DNA of 64,000 bases, from the NCBI RefSeq assembly GCF_021018805.1, contig NC_086259.1, forward strand, positions 11,809,001 through 11,873,000, read 5' to 3'. Below are positions 49,501 through 62,035 of the stretch, in pieces. The notes under the pieces are model-generated. The model saw only the letters and a program-made list of their open reading frames with translations, ran no database searches and was not told the DNA's origin. Each line of letters begins with the position of its first letter. Within the stretch, counting starts at the first letter, position 1. The translations under genes and the position numbers were made by a program. This DNA is from Prinia subflava. Its lineage: Eukaryota > Chordata > Aves > Passeriformes > Cisticolidae.

Positions 49501-51899
49501 ACTATTGTGGGCTCTTGTCTGGAACAGGTTTTTCCCCTTTGCCTCTGCTAGAATTCTTGTATTGTTGTTAAATTCTTGGTGCAATATTTCCCCAAATGAG
49601 AGAGCTGAGAGGAGATAACACAAAGGAGAGTTTCACAAACACATTCTTTAAGAAAAGCAGTATCTTACAAATCCCACAACAAGCCCTTATTGGCACTTCC
49701 AGTAATGTAAATAAAATCTATTTGGTTCTCGGAAAAACAATCGCTTCATTCTTGTTATCAGAGGACAGAATCTGGGTCAACAGATGCGTTTTGGATATGC
49801 ACCAATTCTTAAATGATTTACTATTCTGATCTGTGGATACAAAAAGCAATTTCCTACATCAGCAGTACCTTAGCACAATGTGCATTTTCATCCTACCACC
49901 TACATTACTATAATCATTAAATGTTACAAAACAGCTCCCATAAAAGAAAAAAATTCTGATATATGACTATAATGTAAATCAGTGCTTTGGATTACAGTGT
50001 GATACTAGTTCAGTTATTTATATGTGTTTCAACTAAAAACATCCAACTGGATTTTAACTATCACAAGATTAATCTCACTAATACTTTATATATACAGATG
50101 GTCAGACAAGAAAAATTAGAAAAATATGAAAAATTAATATATTCTCCTTGTATAATATAAAATATGATTTGTCTCCTAGAAGATTATAACTGGAGCTTCT
50201 AGTACCAAGAATAACTAGACTAACCAATATGGGTCCTCTGCTACCTGGGAAGTTCTTCATTCTGTCCCAGCTCAAAAGTTATTATCAGACACAGCAGATC
50301 CACAAAGCATGCAAATACAATATAAAACACAGGCTTGCCTTTGCCTGGATATAGCTTAGTAACTAATCAGAGTTATATGCAGCTGTAGGAGTCTTATTCA
50401 CTTTCATCCAACAAGTTCCAAAGATGACAGCAGGATAGTTCCATGAATTACATATTCCAGCACTGTGTCTTGCTATTGAAAAGGTGCTCCAGGTCAACCT
50501 ACTCTGATCACCACATTTAATTAATGTTATACATTATACATAACATGTGTAGTGCTGAAAAGAATTTCATCACTGAGGAAAGGCAAAGAGTCTGAATTCA
50601 GGCTGTACATATTGTCATGGTTTACAAATTAATATACATGTTTTGTTCTGGACAGGAACAGGTGTCTGAGACACGCACTCAGAAGTCCATCAAATTAAAA
50701 ACCTTCATTCTCACAACCTGTAGCAAAGTAGTTGATCTGCTAGAAAGAAGGAGCACAGCCAGAGCAAACATTTCTGGCAGTATGAGGATCAAAGAGGTCT
50801 CAGATAGCCAGAAATAACAAAGGATGCTGACATCAAAATATTGGCAGCTTGCATTGTTTCTTTTCTTTCCAAATAAAATGGGCAAAGAAAAGGACTAGCT
50901 TTCCCATCCAAGCTCAATTCTCCAGTGAGCAGCATTCTGTAGCTGTAATTATAATCTTGTATTTGTGTGCACACTAACTAATTTCCTGGGCAAGTTATAT
51001 TTCAGCTTGAACATGCTGGCATGTAGAGACCAACCTCAATAACAAAAATAGCTGCTGAGTTCAGCAACCTGCAGCTTTTTATAGTTGACCTTGCAGCTCT
51101 GCAAGATAGTGGCTCTGGGCCACGTCATTATTTCAAAGAAGGAAATGTGGTTCTGGGAGTTTCATGGGGACTATCAAGACTCAGAAGATAAGTGGTTTCC
51201 TGGCTAAGTTCTTTTTGCTTGTTTTAACTTGGTCATTCTCATTTCAAAAGTATTCTGGTCCTCTTAATATTCTCCATTCTGACTGTGATTGGTGGGGCTA
51301 ATCTTGCTGACATAGTTTTCATTTACTCCATGGATTTTTCCTTAGATTAAGCAGTTTATAATACAGCTGGTTGCATTTGAACTCTCCCATGTTGCACTCG
51401 GGGCACAACAAGTAACCATCAGTGTATTAATCACATTTCAGTTTGACCACACTTCCAAAATGACTACAGCAATAAAATTACACAAATAGACTAAGAACAA
51501 CGAATAAATGTAAACAGTTGCATGACAGTCAGATTCTGTTAGTCTGCTTCCCTGCCTGATTGAGTGATTCTCTATCAGAATACCCAGCTGGCTGCAGATG
51601 TGTAATGAGAAAGGAATGCACACACTTCGGTACAGCTCCCTCTCATCCTCACTTGAGCAGTAAGGAAGTCAGAGACAGCTGCTCTAACTTTCTGTGAGAA
51701 GTCTGACTGCAGCAGGAGCTGCAGCTGCTACGCTGTTGGCTGCTCCAGTGCAGCTGTGAGTGACAGACAACCTGCTGCTGTCCTCTGCCTGCCCACACCT
51801 GCAGAAGCTCTAGAAAAACAGCAGATTTCCAACAGGAACACGACCTCTTCCACACTCCTGCACTCAGTGACTTGCTCATTCCCAAACCCTTTCTCTGCA
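43511..51899. other. noncoding unique sequence, no gene recognised
   Basis: Over 8 kb with no recognised gene. Open frames reach 100 codons (47594-47896, plus) and 99 codons (44825-45124, minus), neither recognisable. A/T-rich low-complexity patches occur at 43736-43830 and 44058-44100. Mildly complex segments at 44110-44260 and 46480-46610 could be further regulatory elements but are not distinctive enough to list. No CR1 tail or LTR was identified. Confidence 0.55.
44058..44100. repeat. A-rich low-complexity tract
   Basis: AAAAAG and AAAAATAGGG-type sequence ending in a 14-base A-run. Simple repeat with no element structure. Confidence 0.8.
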
Positions 51900-52580
51900 T
51901 CATTAAAAACCCTTGAAACAACATTAAAAAGCTTTCCGGCCCCATTGATGGCAAATAAAACCACATCCTCGGCCACATAAGCAGAGATATTAGTTGTTCG
52001 TATAATATACCTGCTAGAAAATTCTTGCTTAGTCTGGACACAGCAGAAACTGAAAAATTAAAGGAGCACCACCTTCACTGCTTTTTTACGGCGTTATTGT
52101 GCACCACTGCTGACACTAACACCAGGCTGATTACAGACACACCACATAAGACACAGGGAGAGCTAAATTTGTTGGAAAATAGTAAATCTCCATGTTCTCT
52201 TTGAGGATTACCATTATGAGAGTCCTAGACAAAAGAGATGTTTATCTAGTGTGCTCTTTGCCTACAGAAGAGGAGCTTCCCAGCTTGCAGGCAAGTGGAA
52301 AGGCACATTTCCATTGTCCAAGCTCACAATGTTTCATTTGTGTAACACTGAATCCCAACTTAATTAAACAGCTCCAGAGACCAGGGAAATCTCAATATAC
52401 ACGGGCAAGTGGTCGAGCAGCCCCATTTACATGTGTGTCACAGCTCGCCGGGTATCGCTCCAAAAAGCATCTGTCTCCACAGTCTCATCTGATTCTTGCA
52501 AACAAGCTACACTTTGCATTTCTGAATTTAACAAAGATCACACAGCTGCCAGCATACTATCAAAGCCTAAAGACCAAATA
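51900..52580. promoter_or_regulatory. candidate conserved noncoding element, CpG-retaining
   Basis: Complex sequence with CpG clusters at about 51970-52000, 52088-52093 and 52412-52457, and no repeats. Long overlapping frames exist on both strands: minus 51649-52041 (130 codons), minus 51728-51976 (82 codons) and plus 52192-52581 (129 codons). None matches a family known to me, and having several open strands at once is a mark of stop-poor conserved noncoding DNA as much as of exons. I infer regulatory DNA. An unrecognised exon on the minus strand near 51830-51980 remains possible. Confidence 0.33.
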
Positions 52581-53505
52581 AACGTTTGGCTTCCCTCCAA
52601 CCGTCCTTGCTGTGGTATTATTACTGACAATAGAGCCAGAGCAGCAAAAGCAATGAGATGGCAAATTTACACATGTGCCATGTTTTTATACATTGTCTAC
52701 ATTTGCTGCTACAAGACTGTAAGCAGAACACTGGTGAACATCTTCTGGTTGTAAAATCTGACCTATTTCAGGCTTTATGAAAGCTGTACAGCATTATTAG
52801 TGTATGAAAAAAACTGCAGATGGGCAAAATTATCTAAGAAAAACAATTCAAAGGTGTTTTATTTTCCCATGTGGATTGTAGAAATAGATCAGAATTCTAT
52901 ATTCTCAGGCCTCATTTTGCACTTTTTGAAGAAATTGTGCAATATCCATAAAACCTGGAGATCCAACAGTTGAAGTTGCCTTCAGTATTTACTCATTTCA
53001 CTTTAATCCACATATTCCTTAGTCCTTGCAACAGGAGCATATATTAGAGGGTAGCATTTGTATTTGACCTGTGTAGAGGAGTTCTGCTACATTTTTCAGT
53101 TCAGTTAATAGCCCAACCACCCTCTCATCAAAAGCCAATTGCATCTGCAGATAAGAGGCCCTTCCTACAGACAGTAATATAACTTTTTGATCTGTATCAG
53201 ATGATTAGGGCAGTGGACAAAGACAACTTCTCCTTTGGTACCCCTCCTGTTTGGTGAATTTCCACTGTGTACGAACATCTGCAGGAAGTGAGCAGTTAAG
53301 AAAATGGAGCCAGAGGCTGGAGGCAACTCATGGTATTACCTGCAGCAGAGCCTAGGTCCTGAAAGTGCTTTGTACAGAATCCTGAGCACTCACAGGACCC
53401 TTAAAATGGACAAATGTCGAGTTTATTGCACCTTCCTGTTCTGCCCATGCTCTCACAGGCAGCTGTGCTTTGGCCACCTGCCCTTCCCTGAATTCAGTCT
53501 GTGTG
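52581..53505. other. noncoding sequence leading to the minisatellite
   Basis: Unique sequence with no recognised element until the tandem array. An ATG in good Kozak context (A at -3, G at +4) at 53304 opens a 169-codon frame that runs into the first units of the array. It is described with the minisatellite. Confidence 0.5.
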
Positions 53506-53813
53506 TAGAGAGCAGAGGAGGACGAGGCACAGCAAGGAGCAGTACACTGTTTGTAGAGGAGGAAGAGGAGGACGAGGCACAGCCAAGAAGGAGCAGTACA
53601 ATGTTTGTAGAGGAGGAAGAGGAGGACGAGGCACAGCCAAGAAGGAGCAGTACACTGTTTGTAGAGGAGGAAAAGGAGGACAAGGCACAGCCAAGGAGCA
53701 GTACACTGTTTGTAGAGGAAGAGGAGGACAAGGCACAGCCAAGGAGCAGTACACTGTTTGTAGAGGAGGAAGAGGAGGATGAGGCACAGCAAGGAGCAGT
53801 ACAGTGTTTGTAG
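53304..53813 (+). other. 169-codon frame with acidic repeats, doubtful gene
   Basis: The frame starts at an ATG in strong Kozak context and encodes about 68 unremarkable residues, then five repeats of an 18-residue type unit (SSTLFVEEEEEDEAQPRR). In this part the unit spacings are all multiples of three (48, 54, 54, 51, 48). The first 50-bp unit then breaks the frame and it stops at 53813. No family is recognised, there is no signal peptide or domain, and no promoter or splice sites stand out. Frame-preserving indels could reflect past coding selection or coincidence in a young minisatellite. I regard it as probably noncoding. Confidence 0.12.
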
Positions 53814-54062
53814 AGGAGGAAGAGGAGGACGAGGCACAGCAAGGAGCAGTACACTGTTTGTAGAGGAGGAAGAGGAGGACGAGGCACAGCAAGGAGCAGT
53901 ACACTGTTTGTAGAGGAGGAAGAGGAGGACGAGGCACAGCAAGGAGCAGTACACTGTTTGTAGAGGAGGAAGAGGAGGACGAGGCACAGCCAAGAAGGAG
54001 CAGTACACTGTTTGTAGAGGAGGAAGAGGAGGACAAGGCACAGCCAAGAAGGAGCAGTACCC
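53506..54062. repeat. minisatellite, 11 units of 48-54 bp, purine-rich
   Basis: Eleven head-to-tail units begin at TAGAGGAGGAAGAGGAGGAC and continue GAGGCACAGC, AAGGAGCAGTACACTGTTTG. Spacings between unit starts are 48, 54, 54, 51, 48, 50, 50, 50, 50 and 54 bases, with a shortened last copy. The 54-bp form carries CCAAGAAGG where the 50-bp form has CAAGG. Three consecutive 50-bp units (53811-53960) are identical, so homogenisation is recent. The plus strand is about half GAGGA-type polypurine, with potential for triplex or G-rich structures. The minus strand lacks stop codons in every frame, which creates three overlapping frames of 197-312 codons that are almost certainly artefacts. Confidence 0.93.
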
Positions 54063-55744
54063 TGGCACTCCCACAGGCTGCCCACACTCAGCAGGGCAAT
54101 GAGCTGCATATGCAGGGTCAGGTGCAGGAGACACAGGGCGAGAGCCACGGCACTGCCCCTCCACCTCTGCTCTCTGCACTGCCCCAGGGCTGGCACAGCT
54201 GCCCTTTGACAGATCCCAAACCCTCCACGGAGCCAGACTGGCACCTTTCCCCTCTGCCCTTGGATGGAAGGGGCTGCTATTGCTCACCACTGCTCTGATT
54301 TCCAGCCCTTTTCATCCCCAGCTCTCCTCACTTTCAGGGCTCCCATTGTTCCAGTGCAGCTTGCCCTTGGCTAGCAAGCTGAGATTACACATCCTCCCAA
54401 GAGAAAAAGGAAGGGCAGGAGCAGCAGTTTTGCCCACAAGGTTGCATTACATCACACTTTAGGGTCAAATCATTGCATTTTGGGAGGAACAGCTCTTGGA
54501 AGGAAGGTCAAATGAAGAAAAACAGATGTAGGTGTTGCTAGAAATGTTTGCTGAAGACATCCCATTGCTGCTGTACATTTTTGAGCTTGGGATTTATTTT
54601 TTCCCCCTCCAAGGCTTCTTTTAATGTATTCTTTCTTCAAAGTTTGTGCTATCTGTGTAATTTTTCAATCAAGGATTAGAGAGGATTAAGTCCTTGCTAG
54701 CCTGTGTCTCTCAGGGAGTGTTAGATGTACATGCATACTTTACACACAATTCCAGTGCAACTGCTCACATTCATCTCAATAGAGATGAGAAATGGCTTAT
54801 TTTATACACTACAGAACAAAGTTAAGACCTGCCCAATTGTAGATTTACCTCCTCTCTGGTCTGTCCTCATGCTCTCTACATTCTGTTTGCTTTTTTACAT
54901 AAAAAACTTGGCCTCATGAAGTAATTGCCTGTGTATAGTGGTGCTGGTTGCCCCTGATGTGGGGATGGTTTAGAAGCAATGCTAAGCTTCAGCTACACAA
55001 TACAATAAAGTCTCCCAGAGTTCATCATATACCCATACCAGAAGGAAATTCCCTATATTTCCTAGATTTAGGGATCCAAAAACTCAACTTACTCCTGTTT
55101 GATTTGGGCCGTTCCCCCCTCACATCTAAATTTTTTAACAATAATGCCAATCCAATAACAATGTGGTTTACTTCTGGTTTTTTTTCCTCTATTAAATTTG
55201 ATAAAATTTGTCTTAATTCTATTGCTAAGTAACACAGAAATAGACAGCAAAGGATATTTACATGGACAAATTCAGCCTTCTATTCTGTGTCACACTTCCA
55301 GACCAACACACAGCTCTGCTAGATGCATCCACAGCAGCAGTTACCTGGTGTGAATGTACCTGTCACAGCAGCCAAAATAAGGAACAGCACCAGTGACAAG
55401 GCAGTCAAAATAATCTGATTCAAGCCCACCAGAACTGCTGGATATATCCTCCAGTCACTGGTTTACACACAAGCCTGTCCTGCTATTCCTGTACTGCTCT
55501 GGCTAGCCCTGATGTCTGGATTAAACCAAATGTATCCTTATCTCCAGACAGACTCACATTCTCCGTTTCCCAAAGGATATTTCATATTTCACCTCCACCT
55601 TAATCACACTCAACAGGAGTTTGTTACTTAGGTGCAATTGGTCAAAAAAATTACATTTGTATAATACTGCCTGTCCTGACTAAATAGGAGTGTACCAGTT
55701 CCTGGACTTTGTTTCACATGGAAACTCACAACAGCTAAATGAAC

Positions 55745-55765
55745 AAAAAAAAAAAAAAAAAAAAA
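55745..55765. repeat. poly-A homopolymer (21 bp)
   Basis: Twenty-one consecutive A after GAAC. No recognisable retroposon body or flanking duplication. Confidence 0.9.
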
Positions 55766-58282
55766 TGCTGAAAATGACCATAGATAGAATTTGAATGGCT
55801 GACATTAACTCTTTAAAGCAATCATGAAAAGATTTGCATTTATCTATAGTGACTGGAAAAGACTTATCATGAAAAATAACTTAAGGAGAGTAACAGCAGT
55901 AGCAAGAATTAATGATTGTGTATCTCTTCCAAGTTAACCTAAATATTAATTCAAGAACATGATGTTTTTAAAAGTACAGGGAAAAAATAGCAGTTTAGTC
56001 CGTAAGTTGGGGGGAGGGGGAGCTTGCTCTGGTTATGTTGCCCAGACCTGAATTCCTTTATCATTTGAGATCCTTATTAAGTCACTTGCATGGTATAGAT
56101 TACAGTTCAATCCTAAAATTCCTCTACATTTATGTTTCTTATGTTTTTTACTTTGATATCCTGCCTGTTTTAATGAAGAACAGGATGTGCAATAGCTTGT
56201 TACTTACGGCAGTACTTTGACAAGGAACCTGGATCTTAATAAAAACAGGAAATAAAATCCTTCATATTAAATCAATTCTTTAAAAAATAAGCATGTGAAT
56301 GTCATATTTAAGATTAAAGGTATTTCTCTTTCCAGGAAAGGATCATAATAAGGTGGGCATGTGGCTATTTCAAAAACTGCACACATTTGGTAAAGAGCTT
56401 ATAGAAAACAGTGTCAAATCCCATATTGAACCCAGCTGCTGGTACTTACTTTTTGATGTAAGGCTTACTTCCTGCAGATATACATCAAATTAAATTCTTC
56501 ACTAAGCTCACAATGGTGTTTTCCCTTTAAGCAGAAAGGCAATACTTACCTGAATGAAATATTATATCTCTTTAATGGGTTTCTACAGTGGAGCCACATT
56601 CTACATTTAAAAATGTACGGTGACAGTAGGAACAGAGAGAAACTTGCCATCTATTAAACCAGTTTATTTTCTCTAAAATAGCTTTAATGAAGTCAGTTGG
56701 GATTTGTTACACCCATGATATATCTGGTGTCCTGAGAGCAATTTGATAGGACTGTTCCTCCATGGGCCAATTTCCCATAGTTCATACCACTGGTGATTTT
56801 AAGAGTGCTCCTCTGAAGGGAGGCATGGAGTATTGTAATGACAGATGCACCTCAAAAATAAGGGTAAGGGACAAGAATAATGAGGCAAAGGAAACAGACA
56901 GGTTAATACAGGTTACATAGTTTTCCAGGTTTTGTTTGGAGGGCTTGAAATATGCAGTGGTCTTGACTGCAGGAAAGAATTCCCACTAACTACAAACCAG
57001 AAAGATTTTGCTTCTAATTTTGATTCAGTAACATATATCTGCAAATATGTGTCTGAAGTGATAATACACTGTCTCCTATCAAGAAAACAAAGGATCGAGG
57101 AATAATGGAGCAGCCATCAGAGGTACAATGTGTTATATACTAAACTTACACCTTGTCAGCCTCCTTAGCCTTTTGGATATATTTATCAGGAGATACAGGA
57201 TTCTTAGTAGATGCCAAGAAAAAGTCCTAAGGTTATTCAAACACAAGTTAAAATACACAGCAGAACTCACCAATCGTTGCATCTCGTTGTACAACACACT
57301 CTGTGGCCCTTAATCTACACAAGAGCTCATTTCAGGGTCCAGATTCTAAATCTAAATTCTAATGATGTGGGAGGAAGCCTGAAAGCTCATTCACTCTAAG
57401 CTTATTTTCCAAAATTCCAAGCAGATCACTAAAGGCTAAGGGTGCAGAAGGCACTGGACAGAGGTCCCTGTAACACCATTTTAAACCAGCTCTGATTTGC
57501 ACAAAAACAGCTTTGCCAGACAAAATGGAGAGGCAAAACTGAAAGCATCACATAACTCAAACACATCACTGAATTTCCCTATTTCACACTCAAAGTGTCT
57601 CCACAGTATTTGAGTTGCAAAGTTTAACTTTAAACCTCCAAATCTCACCACACCAACCCAGCCTTCCCACTTGAGGATAAACTCAAAACAACTCTCATTT
57701 GGAGAATGCCCCAGCTCTGCTGAAAACCTATGCTGGACCAAAACCCACGGGAGCACAAAATCCAGCCAGGTCTTTTACATGTTAGTTAACTTCACCATTT
57801 CTAGAACCAACTTTTCCAGTAGTGCTGGCTCCCAGTGGCAGTGAATAAAAATGCCAGCTGGGCACAGGTCTGCACATGGAGCCAGGCAGATTTACAGGGG
57901 CCTGGGGGCTTTTTGTGGATGAGTGGTTCTTAGTACAACCCAGCATCTCTCTCTCCCTTCCCTGCACGAATTGCTTTGCTCAGACTGCTGTATGCAGTTG
58001 TGTTTCTACACAATACACAGCCAGAGAGGAGGCTGAAATCTGGCAAACCTGAGCATTGGCTTCACTGCACAAATTTCTTGGGTTGGTTTGATTGATAGAG
58101 ACTTCTCCCAGCCCCATGGGTGTTTGGCTGCTTTTCCTAGAGGATTTCTGATAAGACTTCTCCAGCCACTACTTATCTGCTACAGCCAGCCATTTTCCAT
58201 CCTCACAGCTACTTTTTCTGGTATATTTACTTTCAGCAGACTCTCGTGACTTCTACAATGCCAAAATTCCTATTTTTTTAAT

Positions 58283-58300
58283 CTCTTTCTCTCTCTCTCT
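58283..58300. repeat. short (CT)n microsatellite
   Basis: CTCTTTCTCTCTCTCTCT followed by a GTATATATGG stretch. Short imperfect dinucleotide repeat. Confidence 0.75.
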
Positions 58301-59861
58301 GTATATATGGATGGACTAATGCTAAAGCACCCACCAGTGCCTTCCCAAGGTGGTTCACACACAGCCACTTCTCCATCTTCAGCCTAACTCACGGTGCTTC
58401 TTCCTACCAAGACCCACTTGCTTGAGCTAATCCCATTTCATGTTTTCCAGATAGGCTGCTTGCCATGCACATGCCTGGGCAAAGGCAAAACTTAAGGCTT
58501 CTTGTTGCTCACAGGGGTGTAGGCAAGACTGAAGCCAGAGCCCCACAGGGCAGTATTAGGCAGAAGCACGATTAACACAACAGTGCCAAGAAAAGCAAGC
58601 CCTGAGGGGGAGCTGTGGTGATATTCACCCAGAAATAAGAAAAGGAAAAGGCATCATTTAGAAAAGGATCAGGAAAAATTGAGCACAAAACAAAGTGGGA
58701 GTCCTTGCTAAGCCACAGATGCAATTCAAAATAGTGGAGGAGATTTAAAAAATTTTTAAATCCTGACTGTACCATAGTAGTTCTGAGCAGCTCTGGCAAG
58801 TCTTACTCCTGTTGCCTTTTAGAGTCACTCATTTCTGCCCTGCACTTGCAGCTTTTGTGCCTCTCACTATTTCCTGAGCAAGAGCAGCTTTAAAAGCTTT
58901 CTGAAGGTCCTCAGTACTACAAGACACTCACACCAATAGACCACACAGAAACCCAGTGGCAAACACCAAACTTCCAGTACAAGTCATAGCCCAGCACCGG
59001 GCTTGAGGAGTCCTCGCTGAAGAGGTTTCTTGGCAGGACAGGACAGTTCCAAGTAGCTCAGATTGTTTCTCCACCACCACATTTAAGGGGGTAGACTGAA
59101 AAACTACATAACCAGATCAAAAATTCCTTATAGCCTTGTGTCCAGCATGGATGGGTAAGTCAGTTACTTATTACATCTGATTTCAGACACCACCCAAATG
59201 CAAGGGGAGCTTTTTATCCAGAGCCGTGGTTTCCACAAGGCAGAAGGTGAAAGGAGGATTGTGTGCCACCAGCACCACCTGTGCAGCTCCATGAGCTCGT
59301 GCAGAGCTGCATGCACCCATGCACCAGGACTTGCATCACATGGGAAGCTGCTCAGCTCTGCAGTAGAACTGTGTGTGGAGCTCTGCTGGTGCAGCACAAG
59401 GCTTTGCAGAAATGTTTTCCTTTGGTTCCAATGTATTCAATACAGGTTTGACACGCTGACATTTCATGCTGAAATGAATGTGGACATCCAGAGCACAGCC
59501 CTTGACAGAAGAGCTCAGCCCAGAGTCATGCAGAGCTGGGACAGTCGTGTAATTTGCAGATGTAAAATGCAGTGTTGGTTCTATACACAAAGTACACAGG
59601 TATTATTCTTCATTGCTCACCACTCAGGACTCTGTATGTGGTGATGCTCAGGCAATTCCAAAAGACTTGGAACCACAGGAGAAATGAGAACCAAATACAC
59701 CTTTTTGGCCAAACACCCTCACCAATGCTACCACTGAACTGCTAACAGCTAAAAAGATGTGGCCCTTTGGAACACTTCAGCTTTACAAATGGTTACCTGA
59801 TCTTTATGAGTTTGAGACAAATCCCACTGCTAGCAAGGCAAACCACAAGAAGAGAAAAAAA

Positions 59862-59912
59862 ATGATCAATGATCTTGAAGGTCTCTTCCAACTGAGTCAT
59901 TCTGTGATTCTG
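59862..59912 (+). mobile_element. CR1 LINE fragment, extreme 3' end
   Basis: The forward-strand bases ATGATCTTGAAGGTCTCTTCC followed by AACTGAGTCATTCTGTGATTCTG correspond closely to the end of avian CR1 (TGATCTTGAAGGTCCCTTCCAACC...ATTCTGTGATTCTG). Only about 50 bases remain, so it is a severely 5'-truncated copy, as is typical. A 71-codon frame across it is not a gene. Confidence 0.78.
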
Positions 59913-61025
59913 ACTGATTTCTTGGATGCCATAAATAGCCAAATGGTCTACTTTATCTGGAGAAAGCTTTGAAATATACATATTTCCTTTAAAAACAGCC
60001 TTCAACAGAAAGTACTGAAAAGAATAGTGCAGAGCCTGTGAAAGGACAGAAGAATTAGCACAATGACTTAAATATGGCCTCTTGTTTTCTCCAAAAGGAA
60101 AAAATCCCAGTTTTCACTGTAACCATAGAATTGTAACCCAGACTGGCCCTGAATTATTTTACATTGTAGTATTAAAAATACCTTGCATTACTTGCTATCA
60201 TAACAACATACAGAGTACTTGGGCTTCCTGCAAACGGAATTCAAGGCAGTAACTTACTCAGACAATCCCATACCAGTGACTTCAGTTGTTTATTTCTTAA
60301 TTAAAAGGCAGATTGAATTTTCAATGCTTTCTTTTACAGAAAAAGAAGAAAAAGATAGAAAGATTACAGATAAGAGAATGCAGCATAATTACAAAGAGTG
60401 GTAACTGCATTTGTAAAGCATTTGAGGATGACTAGATGGAAAGCACCTAATTTTTTAAAGCAAGTCATAGCATGAAAAAATGGACCCTCATTAAATGCAG
60501 AAAACATTTTTTCCTAGTCTATTGCTCTCCCATTATCTCTATTTCCACAATTAATTTAAGCGAAGGATATTAACTGTCCTAGTTTCATCAGGATTTTGCA
60601 TCTTTTGGCAGATGGGCAAACAAAAAACATCTTTTTCTTACAAAAAACATAGGTGATTCCTAACTTCATTTTTATGCATCTACACTTCAGCAACAGTTCT
60701 GCTTTAGGATCTCTATGATTTTTCTCATTGCATCAGGAATCCCTCATGGCTAGGCAGATAATGAAAATGTTTTTCTACTGTTACAGCTCCTGCAGAATCC
60801 CATTCAGAGGGACACTGGTGAAGACACTGCAGGATGGAGCCGCTTGCTGCCTCAGACCGCGTCCTTCTGACAGTCAATATTTCATGGAAAATGCAATGTT
60901 TAAACTTCTGTTTCCCTGTGTAAATGTCTCCAGGCCTTGGCACCCAAGAGGAGCTCTGCTGGATGCACACACTAGCGGAGAGAGGTGGCTTTGACAGCCC
61001 GATTCCAGCACCTGGGTGTTTGTGC
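59913..61025. other. noncoding sequence, no gene recognised
   Basis: AT-rich sequence becoming more GC-rich and CpG-bearing from about 60830. Open frames of 61-88 codons on both strands are not recognisable. Nothing else is supported. Confidence 0.55.
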
Positions 61026-61039
61026 CCACTAGATGGTGC
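61026..61039 (+). promoter_or_regulatory. CTCF-like motif
   Basis: CCACTAGATGGTGC fits the CTCF core consensus CCASYAGRKGGCRS at 13 of 14 positions (T instead of C at position 12). It lies in a CpG-bearing stretch and has the same orientation as a second near-consensus site 1.2 kb downstream, which raises its credibility. Occupancy cannot be judged from sequence. Confidence 0.45.
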
Positions 61040-62035
61040 AATGGAATAAAAATAAGGACTCCACTGCTTAAGGTCTGCTGTCCCGGAAAAATCCGTTCCA
61101 AGGATTCTTGGTTCTCATTCTAGCTGATAAACACTAAAAATATTATATAACCATGCACTTTTATACTTTCAATACCGAGTTATTTTGAAAATTCTACCAT
61201 TAAAATACATTAAATACTAATGTTCCTTCAGTGTCATTCACAATAATCATATGAAAATAAAATAATACATGTGAAATGTGTATTTGCTTTGCAAAGGATT
61301 TCAGCAAGCATTTTATTGCACTGACAGTTACTACAAGAGGACAAGGGGACCTTCAGCATCCCTGTAATGAAAGGTGAGGATATATTTCATTTTACTGTTT
61401 TCTGACACTGCAATATGTGTTTTCCCCATGCATACATTGGCTGGAAGCACAGGACTTCCATGAGCAACCACCTTAAAGCTGCACCACTGAGAACAAGCAA
61501 AAGGAAAAGGAGTAGGAACCAGAAGGGGATAAACCCTGAGCTATGGCACTGTCCTCCAGACTGAGCTTGTCTGTCCCCACTCCAGTCCATTTAATTCACT
61601 GGTGTCATTTCTCAGACAAGGAGCACTCATTAAACAGTTCTGAAATCACACTTTTTGTATTTCTGCACAGATTGTGAAGTCCACACTGTGGCAGTCAGTG
61701 CTGCCTTTCCACACACGGCACCAGAGGGAAACCTGCTCTGCCTTTGGGCTCCCGGCCCTCACCAGGGCTTTGCAGGACCTTGGGAGCTGCTCCATGCACG
61801 CTGCAGTGCCACACCCCTGTACCTTCCCCAGGCAATTTCACACACAAATCAAAGCAATGTCTTTCTGAACTGCAGCACAAAGTTCAGCAAACACAAAGTT
61901 CTGAAGTTGACAGCTGTAGCTTTAACTTAAAAACATCTTCCTCAGGAACAGTCAGAACCTGGCTGTGAGAAATGTTTGCACCTGTAGCTGCTCACAGTTT
62001 ACACATTGACTGGTTGTACTTGCACAACTTTCTTC
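61040..62035. other. noncoding sequence between two CTCF-like sites
   Basis: Mixed-composition unique DNA with short overlapping frames on both strands around 61650-61970 (up to 91 codons), none recognisable. No repeat was identified. Confidence 0.5.

Larger units (their letters stand above)
54063..59861. other. noncoding unique sequence, no gene recognised
   Basis: Open frames up to 148 codons (59198-59644, plus) without recognisable domains. A short GC-richer stretch follows the minisatellite (54063-54300). Simple repeats are listed separately: poly-A at 55745-55765 and a CT run at 58283-58300. No LTR or CR1 tail until 59862. Confidence 0.55.

Noticed and set aside
53506..54062. CRISPR-like array
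   Set aside because: Units are contiguous without unique spacers, and the context is vertebrate.
53453..54244. Long minus-strand frames as a real repeat protein
   Set aside because: They exist only because the minisatellite unit has no stop codon on that strand in any frame.
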